64,000 nucleotides of DNA from Polyangium fumosum (GTDB taxonomy: Bacteria; Myxococcota_A; Polyangia; Polyangiales; Polyangiaceae), in assembly GCF_005144585.1 (NCBI RefSeq), contig NZ_SSMQ01000038.1:1-64000 (forward strand). Direction: 5' to 3'. The translations under genes and the position numbers were made by a program. The notes under the pieces were generated by a model, which ran no database searches, was not told the DNA's origin, and saw nothing but the letters and a program-made list of their open reading frames with translations. Positions 26,001 to 32,916 of the stretch are shown piece by piece. Numbering within the stretch: the stretch's first letter is position 1; each line of letters begins with the position of its first letter.

Positions 26001-26189
26001 CGGATCCCAGCCGCGGAACACGCTCCCCATCGCGCCTTCGCCGATGAGGCGTAGCTCCTCGTATCGCTCCCGCAGCGCGTCAGGCGGGATGCGGCCCTCG
26101 CCGGTCCCCCCGGCGCCGAGGCGGGTGTGGCTCTTCGCCACACCCGCGTCGAGCGTCTCCGCCATATCGTCGCTGCGCGCCAAGGTCAT
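23007..26189 (-). CDS. Membrane-anchored Ser/Thr protein kinase with C-terminal TPR repeats
   Basis: A 1060-residue Hanks-type kinase. The catalytic domain spans residues about 43-305: glycine loop GEGAMG (50-55), lysine K72 in AVALK, HRDVKPGN (158-165) and DFG (182-184), all intact. One membrane helix follows near residue 345 (VVLVASIGLCVALVLGG). The rest is helical, with many tetratricopeptide-like repeats (for example HYALGLALGGRYQ, YYHLGDHQL, AWAWNDAGIALQSRAEYE). It probably senses or scaffolds protein partners. The start is uncertain: ATG 26189 is used, but ATG 26165 also precedes the domain and neither has a clear ribosome site. Confidence 0.9.
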   Translation of the reverse strand: MTLARSDDMAETLDAGVAKSHTRLGAGGTGEGRIPPDALRERYEELRLIGEGAMGSVFRGWDPRLGRAVALKLLKSDDSDGTRRFLAEARAQARVQHDNVCRVYEVGEADGQPYIAMELIDGVPLDRAHQKMTLEQKVKVVREAAAALHEAHRLGLVHRDVKPGNIMVTTAEDGSLKPYVVDFGLAREVASSGETLQNAIAGTPSYMSPEQAEGNTALLDRRTDVYSLGATLYELIAGRPPFAGSNAMSILTQVILEDAPGLGSIRRGVPTELETIVMKCLQRDPSRRYESARAFGEDLQRFLDGEPILAKRASLAYVLWAKTRKNRAVVLVASIGLCVALVLGGMWVNAARHASEQARLARELGEDVKYVELFLRSAYGFPAHDIERERRVVRARLAEIERRMAAAGRAGEGPGHYALGRGHLALHEYETARTQLARAFAAGYTKPEVHYALGLALGGRYQEELDGARRLEDGAAREAAIRKAEASFRDPALQHLQASGGTAVESRAYIEGLVALYEKRYDDAAAKALLAAEESPWLYEAKKLEGDARFEAGITASESGRQEEGRRLFMRAIEAYRAAAAMARSDAAVHEALAESWIQVLGLDKWEGRDGRVAFESALAACNDALAVNPRSANTYSKQGRAYYHLGDHQLRSGGDPRPTLEKAVESGRAAIEIAPGDAISMDGVGIAHVYIAKYERRIGLDPVPSLERAMKSFDEANRIQPSFAWAWNDAGIALQSRAEYEADHGLDPRRTLDESVARYERAGKEDRTYNSAFSNMALVLAIRAGYELSIGQDPRPSVQRAVEACARGAEINPKWLPMLNNRGWAELVAAQYEEATGADPTATLERVEASFQASLDLNKDEADTHFGMGAAKHVRALYLLRTNADSQNVLDVAHAELRRAAQLDAREPLIRLELGLLTMTMARRAALRGEAPAALLDEAERVLREGLRINTRHAPLHAALAELLALRAEQQPTRDAAREKFLAEGLAVADEALRHNPKWALALAAKGVLFAERARAGKEAVRADDIRLAVEWLDRAIATNPLLPRRFQDRRADLRRRAP

Positions 26190-26300
26190 CGGTCGCGAGG
26201 GTTCATCATGGCAGCTCGCAAGGCCGCCAGAAATGTTGGAGCAGCATTGCGCGCGCGAACGCCCGTCCATCGCCGGGCGTTCGCCGCGAGAATGGAATCA

Positions 26301-27083
26301 CTACCGATAGACGGTGAGCACGTTGTCGAACCCACCACAGGACGTCCACCCCGCCGAGGCGTACGGAGCGTCGAACGCGACGCAGTTGTCCGCGCAGGAG
26401 CCGTCCCCGCCAAAGGGATTGTTGTATTGTTTCTCCCCGGACGAACCGATGCGGCCCGGGACGGGCGAGGTCAAGGCGCCTTCGCCGTTGCAATAAAAGA
26501 ACTCCGGCGGGCTCTTGAAGATGTTGCCGAAGAAGGCGCCCTCCTGCGTCGGATACGTCGGGCTCGTGTCCGGTCCGATGCTGGGGAACGCGGCCTCGTT
26601 CCCCACCAGGAAGATGGAAATGTGCTCGCCGGTCGTGTTGAGATGCGCCCCGAGGCACGCGGTCATCCGCTCCTGGCAATCCTCTTCGCAAGCGCCGGTC
26701 TCCCATTCCGGAGCGACGCCGAGCAGGCCGCTGAACGTGTGCTCCGTGAGCGTCTCGTCGTGCTTCGTGATCGTGTGCCCCGCCGGGAGCGCACATTTGA
26801 CGATGTACTCGACGGTCTTGCGGCCTTCCTCCGACGCCATCAAGCCGTTGCCGCTGTTCAGCCCATTGCCGCTGTTCAGGCCGTTGCCGCTGTTCAGGCC
26901 GTTACCGCTGTTCAGCCCATTGCCGCTGTTCAGCCCATTCACGACCTCGAACCCGTTCGTGCTCTCGATCTCCTGCTCCGCCGCTGCGACGTCCCCCTCG
27001 TCCCAGCCATCGCCCTCGCGCCCACCGCATCCTGCCAACGACACGAGGATCGCTGCGCACCCTGCGATATGACCAAGCTTCAT
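26301..27083 (-). CDS. Lipoprotein with tandem NGLNSG hexapeptides, function unknown
   Basis: A 260-residue lipoprotein. The signal ends in lipobox VSLAGC, after which an acidic stretch leads into five tandem NGLNSG units (DNA repeat 26844-26939). The rest is a Cys-containing domain with no family I can name, including KCALPAGHTITK, CEEDCQERMTACLGAHLN and YNNPFGGDGSCADNC. The paired Cys suggest disulfides outside the cell. AGGAG precedes ATG 27083, and a good sigma70-type promoter lies upstream. It lies in the same direction as the kinase-TPR gene, 111 bases before its start. Confidence 0.8.
   Translation of the reverse strand: MKLGHIAGCAAILVSLAGCGGREGDGWDEGDVAAAEQEIESTNGFEVVNGLNSGNGLNSGNGLNSGNGLNSGNGLNSGNGLMASEEGRKTVEYIVKCALPAGHTITKHDETLTEHTFSGLLGVAPEWETGACEEDCQERMTACLGAHLNTTGEHISIFLVGNEAAFPSIGPDTSPTYPTQEGAFFGNIFKSPPEFFYCNGEGALTSPVPGRIGSSGEKQYNNPFGGDGSCADNCVAFDAPYASAGWTSCGGFDNVLTVYR
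26844..26939. repeat. 18-bp in-frame tandem repeat
   Basis: Five full copies and one partial copy of an 18-bp unit built on GCCGCTGTTCAG followed by GCCGTT or CCCATT. It encodes NGLNSG on the minus strand. The copies differ at only a few positions, which points to recent expansion. Confidence 0.85.
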
Positions 27084-27126
27084 GCGTATCTCCTGCGTGA
27101 GCGAGAAAAGATCGCCACCTTGATTC

Positions 27127-27155
27127 AGGATACCGAAACCCCGCAACACGGTCAA
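27127..27155 (-). promoter_or_regulatory. Sigma70-type promoter for the NGLNSG lipoprotein
   Basis: On the minus strand TTGACC (27155-27150), a spacer of exactly 17 bases, then TATCCT (27132-27127). The predicted start is near 27120, giving a leader of about 37 bases. It lies in the 219-base gap downstream of the histidine kinase gene, so the lipoprotein is probably transcribed on its own. Confidence 0.65.
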
Positions 27156-27302
27156 TCGCTCATTCACGCGTTCCGCGTTAAAACAGGAAGGTGAAACGAA
27201 TCCAGTCTCAGCGGTCCGTTTCGGTATGGGAAAGGACTGGAGCCGAGGTGCGGCCTCCGCCCCCAGGCATCACGCGAGGCGTGTTGTCTCTACGTCGCGC
27301 AG

Positions 27303-28754
27303 CTAACCGCTCGGCAGAATGACTTTGACCGTGGTGCCTTCGCCCTTTTTCGTATCGACGACGACACGGCCGCCGTGCTGATCGACGATTTTGCGCACAA
27401 TGGCGAGGCCGAGCCCCGTGCCCGCGGCCTTCGTCGTGAAAAACGGGTCGAAGATCTCGGCGAGGATATGGGGATCGACGCCCGGCCCCGTGTCGCCGAT
27501 GGAGAGCCACGCCTCGCGCTCGTCCGCGCCCACCCGCGCCCGAAGGACGCCGCCCTGGGGCATGACGTCGAGCGCATTGACCACGAGGTTCAAGACGACC
27601 TGCTTGAGCTTCTCCACGTCGCCGAGCGCCACGACGCCCGCCGCGAGCTCACGCACGAGCTCGAGCCCATGCGCGGCGATGGCCTCGGCTTCGAGGTCGA
27701 GCACCTCGTCGACGACACGCCCGAGATCCAAGGGCTCGCGTTGCGGCGCCCGCGGCCGCGCGAGCTCCAGGAAGTCTGTGAGCAGCCGTTCGAGGCGCTT
27801 GATCTCGCTCTCCACGATGCGCACGCGCGCCCGCATCGGATCCCGCGCAGCCGGCGCTTCGAGCCGCTCGATGCCACGCGCGAGCAAGTGCAGCTCGAGC
27901 ACGGCCGCGTTCAGCGGGTTTCGGATCTCGTGCGCGAGGCCGAGCGCGAGCGGCGCCATCGCGTTCAAGGCCTCCGCGTCGGCCGCGCGCCGTTCGAGGG
28001 CGCGGCGCTCGGTGACGTCGATCCCGATGCCGTAGACGAGCTCGATGCGCTTGCCCGAGCCACGCACGGGGCTCAGGTGCCAGCGGACGCGGCGGATCGC
28101 GCCCATGGCGTCCCGCACGCCGACCTCGATCTCGTTCGCCGCGCCGCCGTCGCGGACCGCGACGAACGCCTGACAGACCTTCTTGCGGCTGTCCTCGTCG
28201 AGGATGTTGTCGGGCAAGGCGCCGCGGAGCGCGGCCTCGGTGGAGACGCCGGTCATGGCAGCGAGGCGCGGGTTCCAGAGCGTGACGTCGCCGAAGGCGT
28301 CGAGGCCGACGATGAGGACGTCCGCCGCGTCGACGATGGCGCGGTAGCGGCGCTCGAACTCCTCGCGCTCGCGCTTCAAGGCGATCTTTTCGAGGGCCTG
28401 GGCGACGGTGGAGATGAGCTCGGCGGGGCGGAAGTTCTTCAGGATAAACGCGAAGGCGCCGGCGCGGAGGGCAGCGATGGCCGTGTTGACCGTGGCGTTG
28501 CCCGTGACGAGGACGATCTCGCCGTGGGGGCAGGCCTCGCGCAGGGGGCCGATGAGGTCGACGCCGCTGCCGTCGGGCAACTTGACGTCGACGACCGCGA
28601 CCTCGAAGCCGTCCTTCTGAGCCCGCTCGAGCGCCTCGGCGCCGGTCTCGGCGAGCGCGACCTCCACGTCGAGCTCGGGATCGCCCGAGAGGACGTCCCG
28701 GAGGTTCTTCGCGAGGCTCTGGTTGTCGTCGACGATCAGGATCCGTGCCGGCAA
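27303..28754 (-). CDS. Hybrid REC-PAS-histidine kinase
   Basis: A 483-residue cytoplasmic signalling protein. An N-terminal receiver domain (acid pair D9/D10, phospho-acceptor D56 in AVVDVKLPDGSG) is followed by a PAS domain (residues about 135-250). A histidine kinase core comes last: H-box GLAHEIRNPLN, N-box VLNLVVNALDVM, G1 IGDTGPGVD, F-box FDPFFTTK and G2 GTGLGLAI. A receiver in front of a kinase suggests input from another kinase. The start is TTG 28754, supported by GGAGGAG seven bases before it. It is divergent from obgE with a 53-base gap. Confidence 0.9.
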   Translation of the reverse strand: MPARILIVDDNQSLAKNLRDVLSGDPELDVEVALAETGAEALERAQKDGFEVAVVDVKLPDGSGVDLIGPLREACPHGEIVLVTGNATVNTAIAALRAGAFAFILKNFRPAELISTVAQALEKIALKREREEFERRYRAIVDAADVLIVGLDAFGDVTLWNPRLAAMTGVSTEAALRGALPDNILDEDSRKKVCQAFVAVRDGGAANEIEVGVRDAMGAIRRVRWHLSPVRGSGKRIELVYGIGIDVTERRALERRAADAEALNAMAPLALGLAHEIRNPLNAAVLELHLLARGIERLEAPAARDPMRARVRIVESEIKRLERLLTDFLELARPRAPQREPLDLGRVVDEVLDLEAEAIAAHGLELVRELAAGVVALGDVEKLKQVVLNLVVNALDVMPQGGVLRARVGADEREAWLSIGDTGPGVDPHILAEIFDPFFTTKAAGTGLGLAIVRKIVDQHGGRVVVDTKKGEGTTVKVILPSG

Positions 28755-28807
28755 TTTCGTCTCCTCCGCTGTCGTATCCGTATCATTGTGGTAGAAGCCG
28801 CGCCGCC

Positions 28808-29833
28808 ATGCGGTTCGTCGACGAGTGTAAGGTCAAGGTGGTAGCAGGCAGCGGCGGCAACGGGTCCGTTGCCTTCCGCCGGGAAAAGTACGTGCCCTTC
28901 GGGGGCCCCTCGGGGGGCGACGGGGGCCGCGGCGGAGACGTCGTGCTCGTCGGCGACGAAGGGATGAGCACGCTGCTCGACTTCGTCTACGCGCGGACGA
29001 TCGAGGCGGACCGAGGCGAGCACGGTCAAGGTTCGGACTGCCATGGGCGCGGGGGCGAAGACCGCGTGGAGCGCGTGCCGCTCGGTACGCAGATCTACGA
29101 CGGCGAGACGGGCGAGCTCCTCGCGGACGTGACGGCGCACGAGCAGCGTGTGGTCGTGGCGCGCGGGGGCAAGGGGGGTCGAGGCAACATCCACTTCAAG
29201 AGCGCGGAGGAGCGGGCGCCGCGGCGGGCCGAGAAGGGAGACCCGGGCGAGGAGCGGGAGCTTCGGCTGGAGCTCAAGGTGCTGGCCGACGTGGGGCTCG
29301 TGGGCTTCCCGAACGCAGGCAAGAGCACGTTCGTCGCGGCGGTGTCGAAGGCGCGGCCGAAGATCGCGGACTACCCGTTCACGACGCTGACGCCGTCGCT
29401 CGGGGTCGTGGAGATCGGCGGCGGGAGGCGGGCGGGCGGCACGCATTTCGTGGTCGCCGACATCCCAGGCCTCGTGCCGGGCGCGAGCGAAGGCGTAGGC
29501 CTCGGGACACGATTCTTGAGGCACCTCGAACGCACGGGGGCGCTCTTGCACCTCGTGACGATCGATCCGGGCGAGGGTCGGGATCCGTTGAAGGATTATC
29601 GGGCGATCCGGAAGGAGATCACCAAATACAGCGAGGCGCTCGCGGCGCGGCCGGAGATCGTGGCGCTTTCGAAGGCGGACCTGCCCGAAGTGAAAGAGGC
29701 GTACCCGGCGATCCGAAAGCGCTTCAAGCGGGCGAAGATCGAGCTGCACCTCGTGAGCGCCGCGACGGGCGAGGGCGTGCCGGAGCTGATCGCCGCCTTG
29801 TGGCAGATGGTGACCGAGGGGCGTCGGTCCTGA
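28808..29833 (+). CDS. obgE: GTPase Obg (short form)
   Basis: A 341-residue Obg/CgtA GTPase involved in late 50S ribosome assembly and stress control. The glycine-rich Obg fold comes first (GSGGNGSVAFRREKYVPFGG). The G domain follows, with GFPNAGKST (G1), the switch FTTLTPSLGVV, DIPGLVPGA (G3), LSKADL (G4) and SAATGEG (G5). The variable C-terminal OCT domain is absent, which is common in short Obg proteins. ATG 28808 starts the conserved MRFVDE. Its stop converges on guaD with 42 bases between, including a small GGCGCG/CGCGCC stem (29840-29856) that may help termination. Confidence 0.95.
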   Translation: MRFVDECKVKVVAGSGGNGSVAFRREKYVPFGGPSGGDGGRGGDVVLVGDEGMSTLLDFVYARTIEADRGEHGQGSDCHGRGGEDRVERVPLGTQIYDGETGELLADVTAHEQRVVVARGGKGGRGNIHFKSAEERAPRRAEKGDPGEERELRLELKVLADVGLVGFPNAGKSTFVAAVSKARPKIADYPFTTLTPSLGVVEIGGGRRAGGTHFVVADIPGLVPGASEGVGLGTRFLRHLERTGALLHLVTIDPGEGRDPLKDYRAIRKEITKYSEALAARPEIVALSKADLPEVKEAYPAIRKRFKRAKIELHLVSAATGEGVPELIAALWQMVTEGRRS

Positions 29834-29875
29834 ACGAGCGGCGCGGTTGTCGCGCCACGACATTCCGCTGCTCGC

Positions 29876-31120
29876 TCAGCCGCCCACGACGCGCTTCCCC
29901 CGCACGTACGTCTCCCGCACGGGCGTCGTGTCGCTGCTGAAGACGATCCGCGCGAGCACGTCGTTCGGCTCCTGTACGTAGGCGGCGAGCTCGATCACGC
30001 AGAAGTCCGCGTCCTTGCCCGCCTCCAGGCTGCCGGTCTCGCGCGCGATGCCGAGCGCCTCCGCGCCGCCGAGCGTGCCGAGCCGGAAGAGGTCCTCGGG
30101 GGTGATCGGATCGCCGAGGCACATCGCATTGTCGTACGTGGAGGACATCATGCGGCGCACGTCGAAGGTGCGGCCCGCGGCGACGTCGGTGCCGAGCGCG
30201 ACGGGGATCGCGCGGGCGCGGGCGTCGGCGAGGCGCATGCGGCCGCTGCCGAGGAAGAAGTTCGAATCGGCGCAATGCGCGATGCGCGCGCCGCGATCGC
30301 GGATCCGATCCCATTCGTCCGGCGACAAGTGAATGGCGTGCGCGAGGAGCGTGCGCTCGCCGAGCAGGCCCGTGCGGTCGTAGATGTCGAGGTAATCCTT
30401 GGCGAACGGGTGCACGGCGAGCGCCGCGCGGCACTCGTCGGGGTTCTCCGCGACGTGCGTCTGGACGAACAGGCCGTGATCCTGGGCGAGGCGGCCCGCG
30501 CCTTCGAGCAAGGCGCGCGAGCAGGTGGGCGCAAAGCGCGGGGTGATCACGAAGGAGAGGCGGCCGCGATCATGGCCATGGTAGGCGCGGACGAGCTCGG
30601 CACACGCGGCGAGCGCGTGATCCGCGTCGACGCGGAGCGGGTCGGGGCAATGCTGATCCATGAGGGTCAGGCCCGCGAAGGCGCGATGGCCGCTCCGCGC
30701 GAGGGCCTCGAAGAGGACGCGCGTGGCCGTGGGGTTCGAGCTCGAATAAAGGACGGCGGTGGTGGTGCCGGCGGCCGCGAGCCGCTGCGTGAGCTCGGCG
30801 GCGACGGCCGAAGCGTGGCGCTCGTCGAGGAAGCGCGCTTCCTCGGGGAAGACGGTGCGTTCGAGCCACGGCAAGAGCGGGCCCGTGGCGCTGCCGATGA
30901 CGCGGGTCTGCGGGTAATGCAGGTGCGCGTCGACGAACCCAGGCACGAGGAGCCACGGACGAACGTCGCGCACGAGGACGCCGTTCGGCGGGCCAGTCCA
31001 GGGCTCGACGGCCTCGATGCGGCCGTCTTCGCCGAGCACGAGGATGCCGTCGTCGAGGTAGCGGAGGCCCTCGCCGCCCGAAGACGCGGTCATGATCCTG
31101 CCGCGAAATGCTCGCTTCAT
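29876..31120 (-). CDS. guaD: Guanine deaminase (amidohydrolase)
   Basis: A 414-residue metal-dependent amidohydrolase that converts guanine to xanthine in purine salvage. The metal motif FVDAHLHYPQ (H66, H68), the THVAENPDE segment, LLAHAIHLSPDEW and ALGTDVAAG give the family's His/Asp ligand set. HxHYPQ is characteristic of guanine deaminases rather than other amidohydrolases. It is the last gene of a minus-strand series, 36 bases after the SH3-like protein gene; the functional link with that series is unclear. Confidence 0.9.
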   Translation of the reverse strand: MKRAFRGRIMTASSGGEGLRYLDDGILVLGEDGRIEAVEPWTGPPNGVLVRDVRPWLLVPGFVDAHLHYPQTRVIGSATGPLLPWLERTVFPEEARFLDERHASAVAAELTQRLAAAGTTTAVLYSSSNPTATRVLFEALARSGHRAFAGLTLMDQHCPDPLRVDADHALAACAELVRAYHGHDRGRLSFVITPRFAPTCSRALLEGAGRLAQDHGLFVQTHVAENPDECRAALAVHPFAKDYLDIYDRTGLLGERTLLAHAIHLSPDEWDRIRDRGARIAHCADSNFFLGSGRMRLADARARAIPVALGTDVAAGRTFDVRRMMSSTYDNAMCLGDPITPEDLFRLGTLGGAEALGIARETGSLEAGKDADFCVIELAAYVQEPNDVLARIVFSSDTTPVRETYVRGKRVVGG

Positions 31121-31156
31121 GCTCGGGCCCCTCTCGCGCCGCGCGGGATGGAATCT

Positions 31157-31747
31157 TCAACGAATCGCAAGCTGGCTCCTCTGCGTCCATCCCATGAGCA
31201 CACCCTCGGCGCCGGTTTGCAAGACGAGGACCCACTCGCCCTGCTCCCGGACGACGAAGACCGAATCCCCGACGTTGACCTCCCCCGTGGGATCGGCTTC
31301 TTCGGAGGCCGAGAGGCGCAAGGTCGCCTTGCGACGCACGATCGCAGGGCGCATGCGCCCGCGAGGCGCGCCCTCGTCGGGTTCGGCCGTGTCCGCGCTC
31401 GAGCCCGACGCGCGTGGGGTGTCGCGCAAGGGGTCGAAGCGCGGGCTGAGGAGGGGTTCGCTGCCATGATCGTCGTCCTCGTCGTCCTCGGCGAGCCCGG
31501 CCCCGATCGGGTGCGGCTCCCCGGGGCCTCGCAAGGGCGAGCGAAACGTGCCCGAAGGCCCGAACGGCGCGACGCCCGCGGCGCGGAGGAGCGCAGGCGC
31601 CGCGGAGACGGTGACGAAGCAAGCGGTCGCGACGAGGAGGAGCGTGGTGAGCGTGTCGATCCAGCGCCCCGGGCGCGGCGCGGGGCCTTGTTCCTCGGGA
31701 GCACGGCCTTCGGGGGAAGGAGGCGGGGGCGCAGAGGAGGTCGTCAC
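31157..31747 (-). CDS. Membrane-anchored SH3-like domain protein, function unknown
   Basis: A 196-residue protein: a Pro-rich cytoplasmic start, one membrane helix (TLTTLLLVATACFVTVSAAPAL), an acidic linker with DDEDDD, then a C-terminal bacterial SH3-like domain (KATLRLSASEE, VNVGDSVFVVREQGEWVLVL and GWTQRSQL). Such domains usually bind peptidoglycan or peptides. It lies between the FGE-like gene (46 bases upstream) and guaD, in the same direction. Confidence 0.72.
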   Translation of the reverse strand: MTTSSAPPPPSPEGRAPEEQGPAPRPGRWIDTLTTLLLVATACFVTVSAAPALLRAAGVAPFGPSGTFRSPLRGPGEPHPIGAGLAEDDEDDDHGSEPLLSPRFDPLRDTPRASGSSADTAEPDEGAPRGRMRPAIVRRKATLRLSASEEADPTGEVNVGDSVFVVREQGEWVLVLQTGAEGVLMGWTQRSQLAIR

Positions 31748-31793
31748 GAGGTCGAGGATAAAGCAGCGCGGGCGGCGCGACAGGCCCCGCGGC

Positions 31794-32897
31794 TCACTTG
31801 AGCTCCCGCGGCAGGGGCGCGACGGCGGGATCCGCGTTGAAGCTCTTGGCTTCGAGGGTGGTCCCGACGCCTGCGCAGCAGCGGAAGCCCTGCTGGTAGA
31901 ACGTGTGGTTCTCGTCGTGCGAGCGCGTGGAGGGCCGGCACCGCGTGCGCACCGGGCCCCAGTAGCCGCCCTTCAGGATGGAGGCGTGGGCCTCCCAGGC
32001 CCGGACGTTCTTGGTCCACTCGTCGACGTTGCCGGTCATGTCGTAGAGGCCAAACGGGCTCTTGCACCGCGGGCGCGAGCCCGAAGGGACGCCCTGCCAG
32101 AGGCGGTCGAGCTCGTTCATGGCGGCGAGGCCGTCGCGGGGCTGCATGGCGCGCTCGTTGTAGGGGCGCCACTTGTTGTCGATGACGCACGCCTCGGTGT
32201 CGCGCACGTAGCCGTACGGGTAGGGCTGCGCCTCTTCGCCCTCGCAGGCGAACGTCCATTCGTTCTCGTCGCAGAGGCGCTTGCCTTGCTCGGCGCAGAG
32301 CTCGGTCGCCTCGTGGAAGTTCACCATGATGACCGGATAGTCCCCCTTCCGGTTCGGGTACTCGAAGCGATCCATGCAGAAATGCATGGGCTTCGTGGGC
32401 AGCTCCTTCGAGAGCGTGAGCCACTGGTCCCGGTCAAACTCGGCGCAGCGTTCGGGGTAGTCGCGGTTGATCCACTTCGTGCAGGTCTTCTTCTGCAGCT
32501 CCTCGACCGATTTGCCGTCGTAGGCGGCCGTCGCCGAGGGGTCGACCTTCATCGTGCCCTTCACCTCGACCATGCCGCCCGGGCAGGCGCCGCGGTTCGC
32601 TTCGAGCATGTCCGTGGTCTCGGTCGGCTCGGCGGAGGGCGCGACGATCTGCCAGTGCTTGCCCCCGACGAGGCGCCACTCGTGCGTGGGCTTGCGCGGG
32701 ACGATGCCGCGGATCGCGCCGAGCGCGAGCGAGAGCGGCAGATCCTGCTTGGCGACGAACTTGACGACGCCCACGGCGGAAGCGACGACGCACGCGAGCA
32801 CGCTCGCGCCCACGAGGGCATGAACCGTGCGTGATCCGCGCGGGGTCGGCTCCGGAGGAGGGGTGGCAAGCTGCGGGGACGAGGTGGCTGCGGGCAT
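31794..32897 (-). CDS. FGE-sulfatase (SUMF1)-domain membrane protein
   Basis: A 367-residue protein with an N-terminal membrane helix near residues 25-50 and a formylglycine-generating-enzyme-like domain. The domain is shown by MHFCMDRFEYPN, RLCDENEWTFACEGEE, GLYDMTGNVDEWTKN, ILKGGYWGPVRTRCR and FRCCAG. True FGEs turn a sulfatase Cys into formylglycine using a CxxxC-type copper site near the C-terminus. Here the end reads QGFRCCAG, so activity is uncertain and many such proteins are non-enzymatic. It follows the sulfatase-like gene by 19 bases. Confidence 0.8.
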   Translation of the reverse strand: MPAATSSPQLATPPPEPTPRGSRTVHALVGASVLACVVASAVGVVKFVAKQDLPLSLALGAIRGIVPRKPTHEWRLVGGKHWQIVAPSAEPTETTDMLEANRGACPGGMVEVKGTMKVDPSATAAYDGKSVEELQKKTCTKWINRDYPERCAEFDRDQWLTLSKELPTKPMHFCMDRFEYPNRKGDYPVIMVNFHEATELCAEQGKRLCDENEWTFACEGEEAQPYPYGYVRDTEACVIDNKWRPYNERAMQPRDGLAAMNELDRLWQGVPSGSRPRCKSPFGLYDMTGNVDEWTKNVRAWEAHASILKGGYWGPVRTRCRPSTRSHDENHTFYQQGFRCCAGVGTTLEAKSFNADPAVAPLPRELK

Positions 32898-32916
32898 GAC
32901 GGTTCGACGCGCCTCG

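Noticed and set aside
27130-27227. Inverted repeat ATACCGAAAC / GTTTCGGTAT
   Set aside because: The arms are 78 bases apart and one overlaps a better-supported promoter; probably chance.
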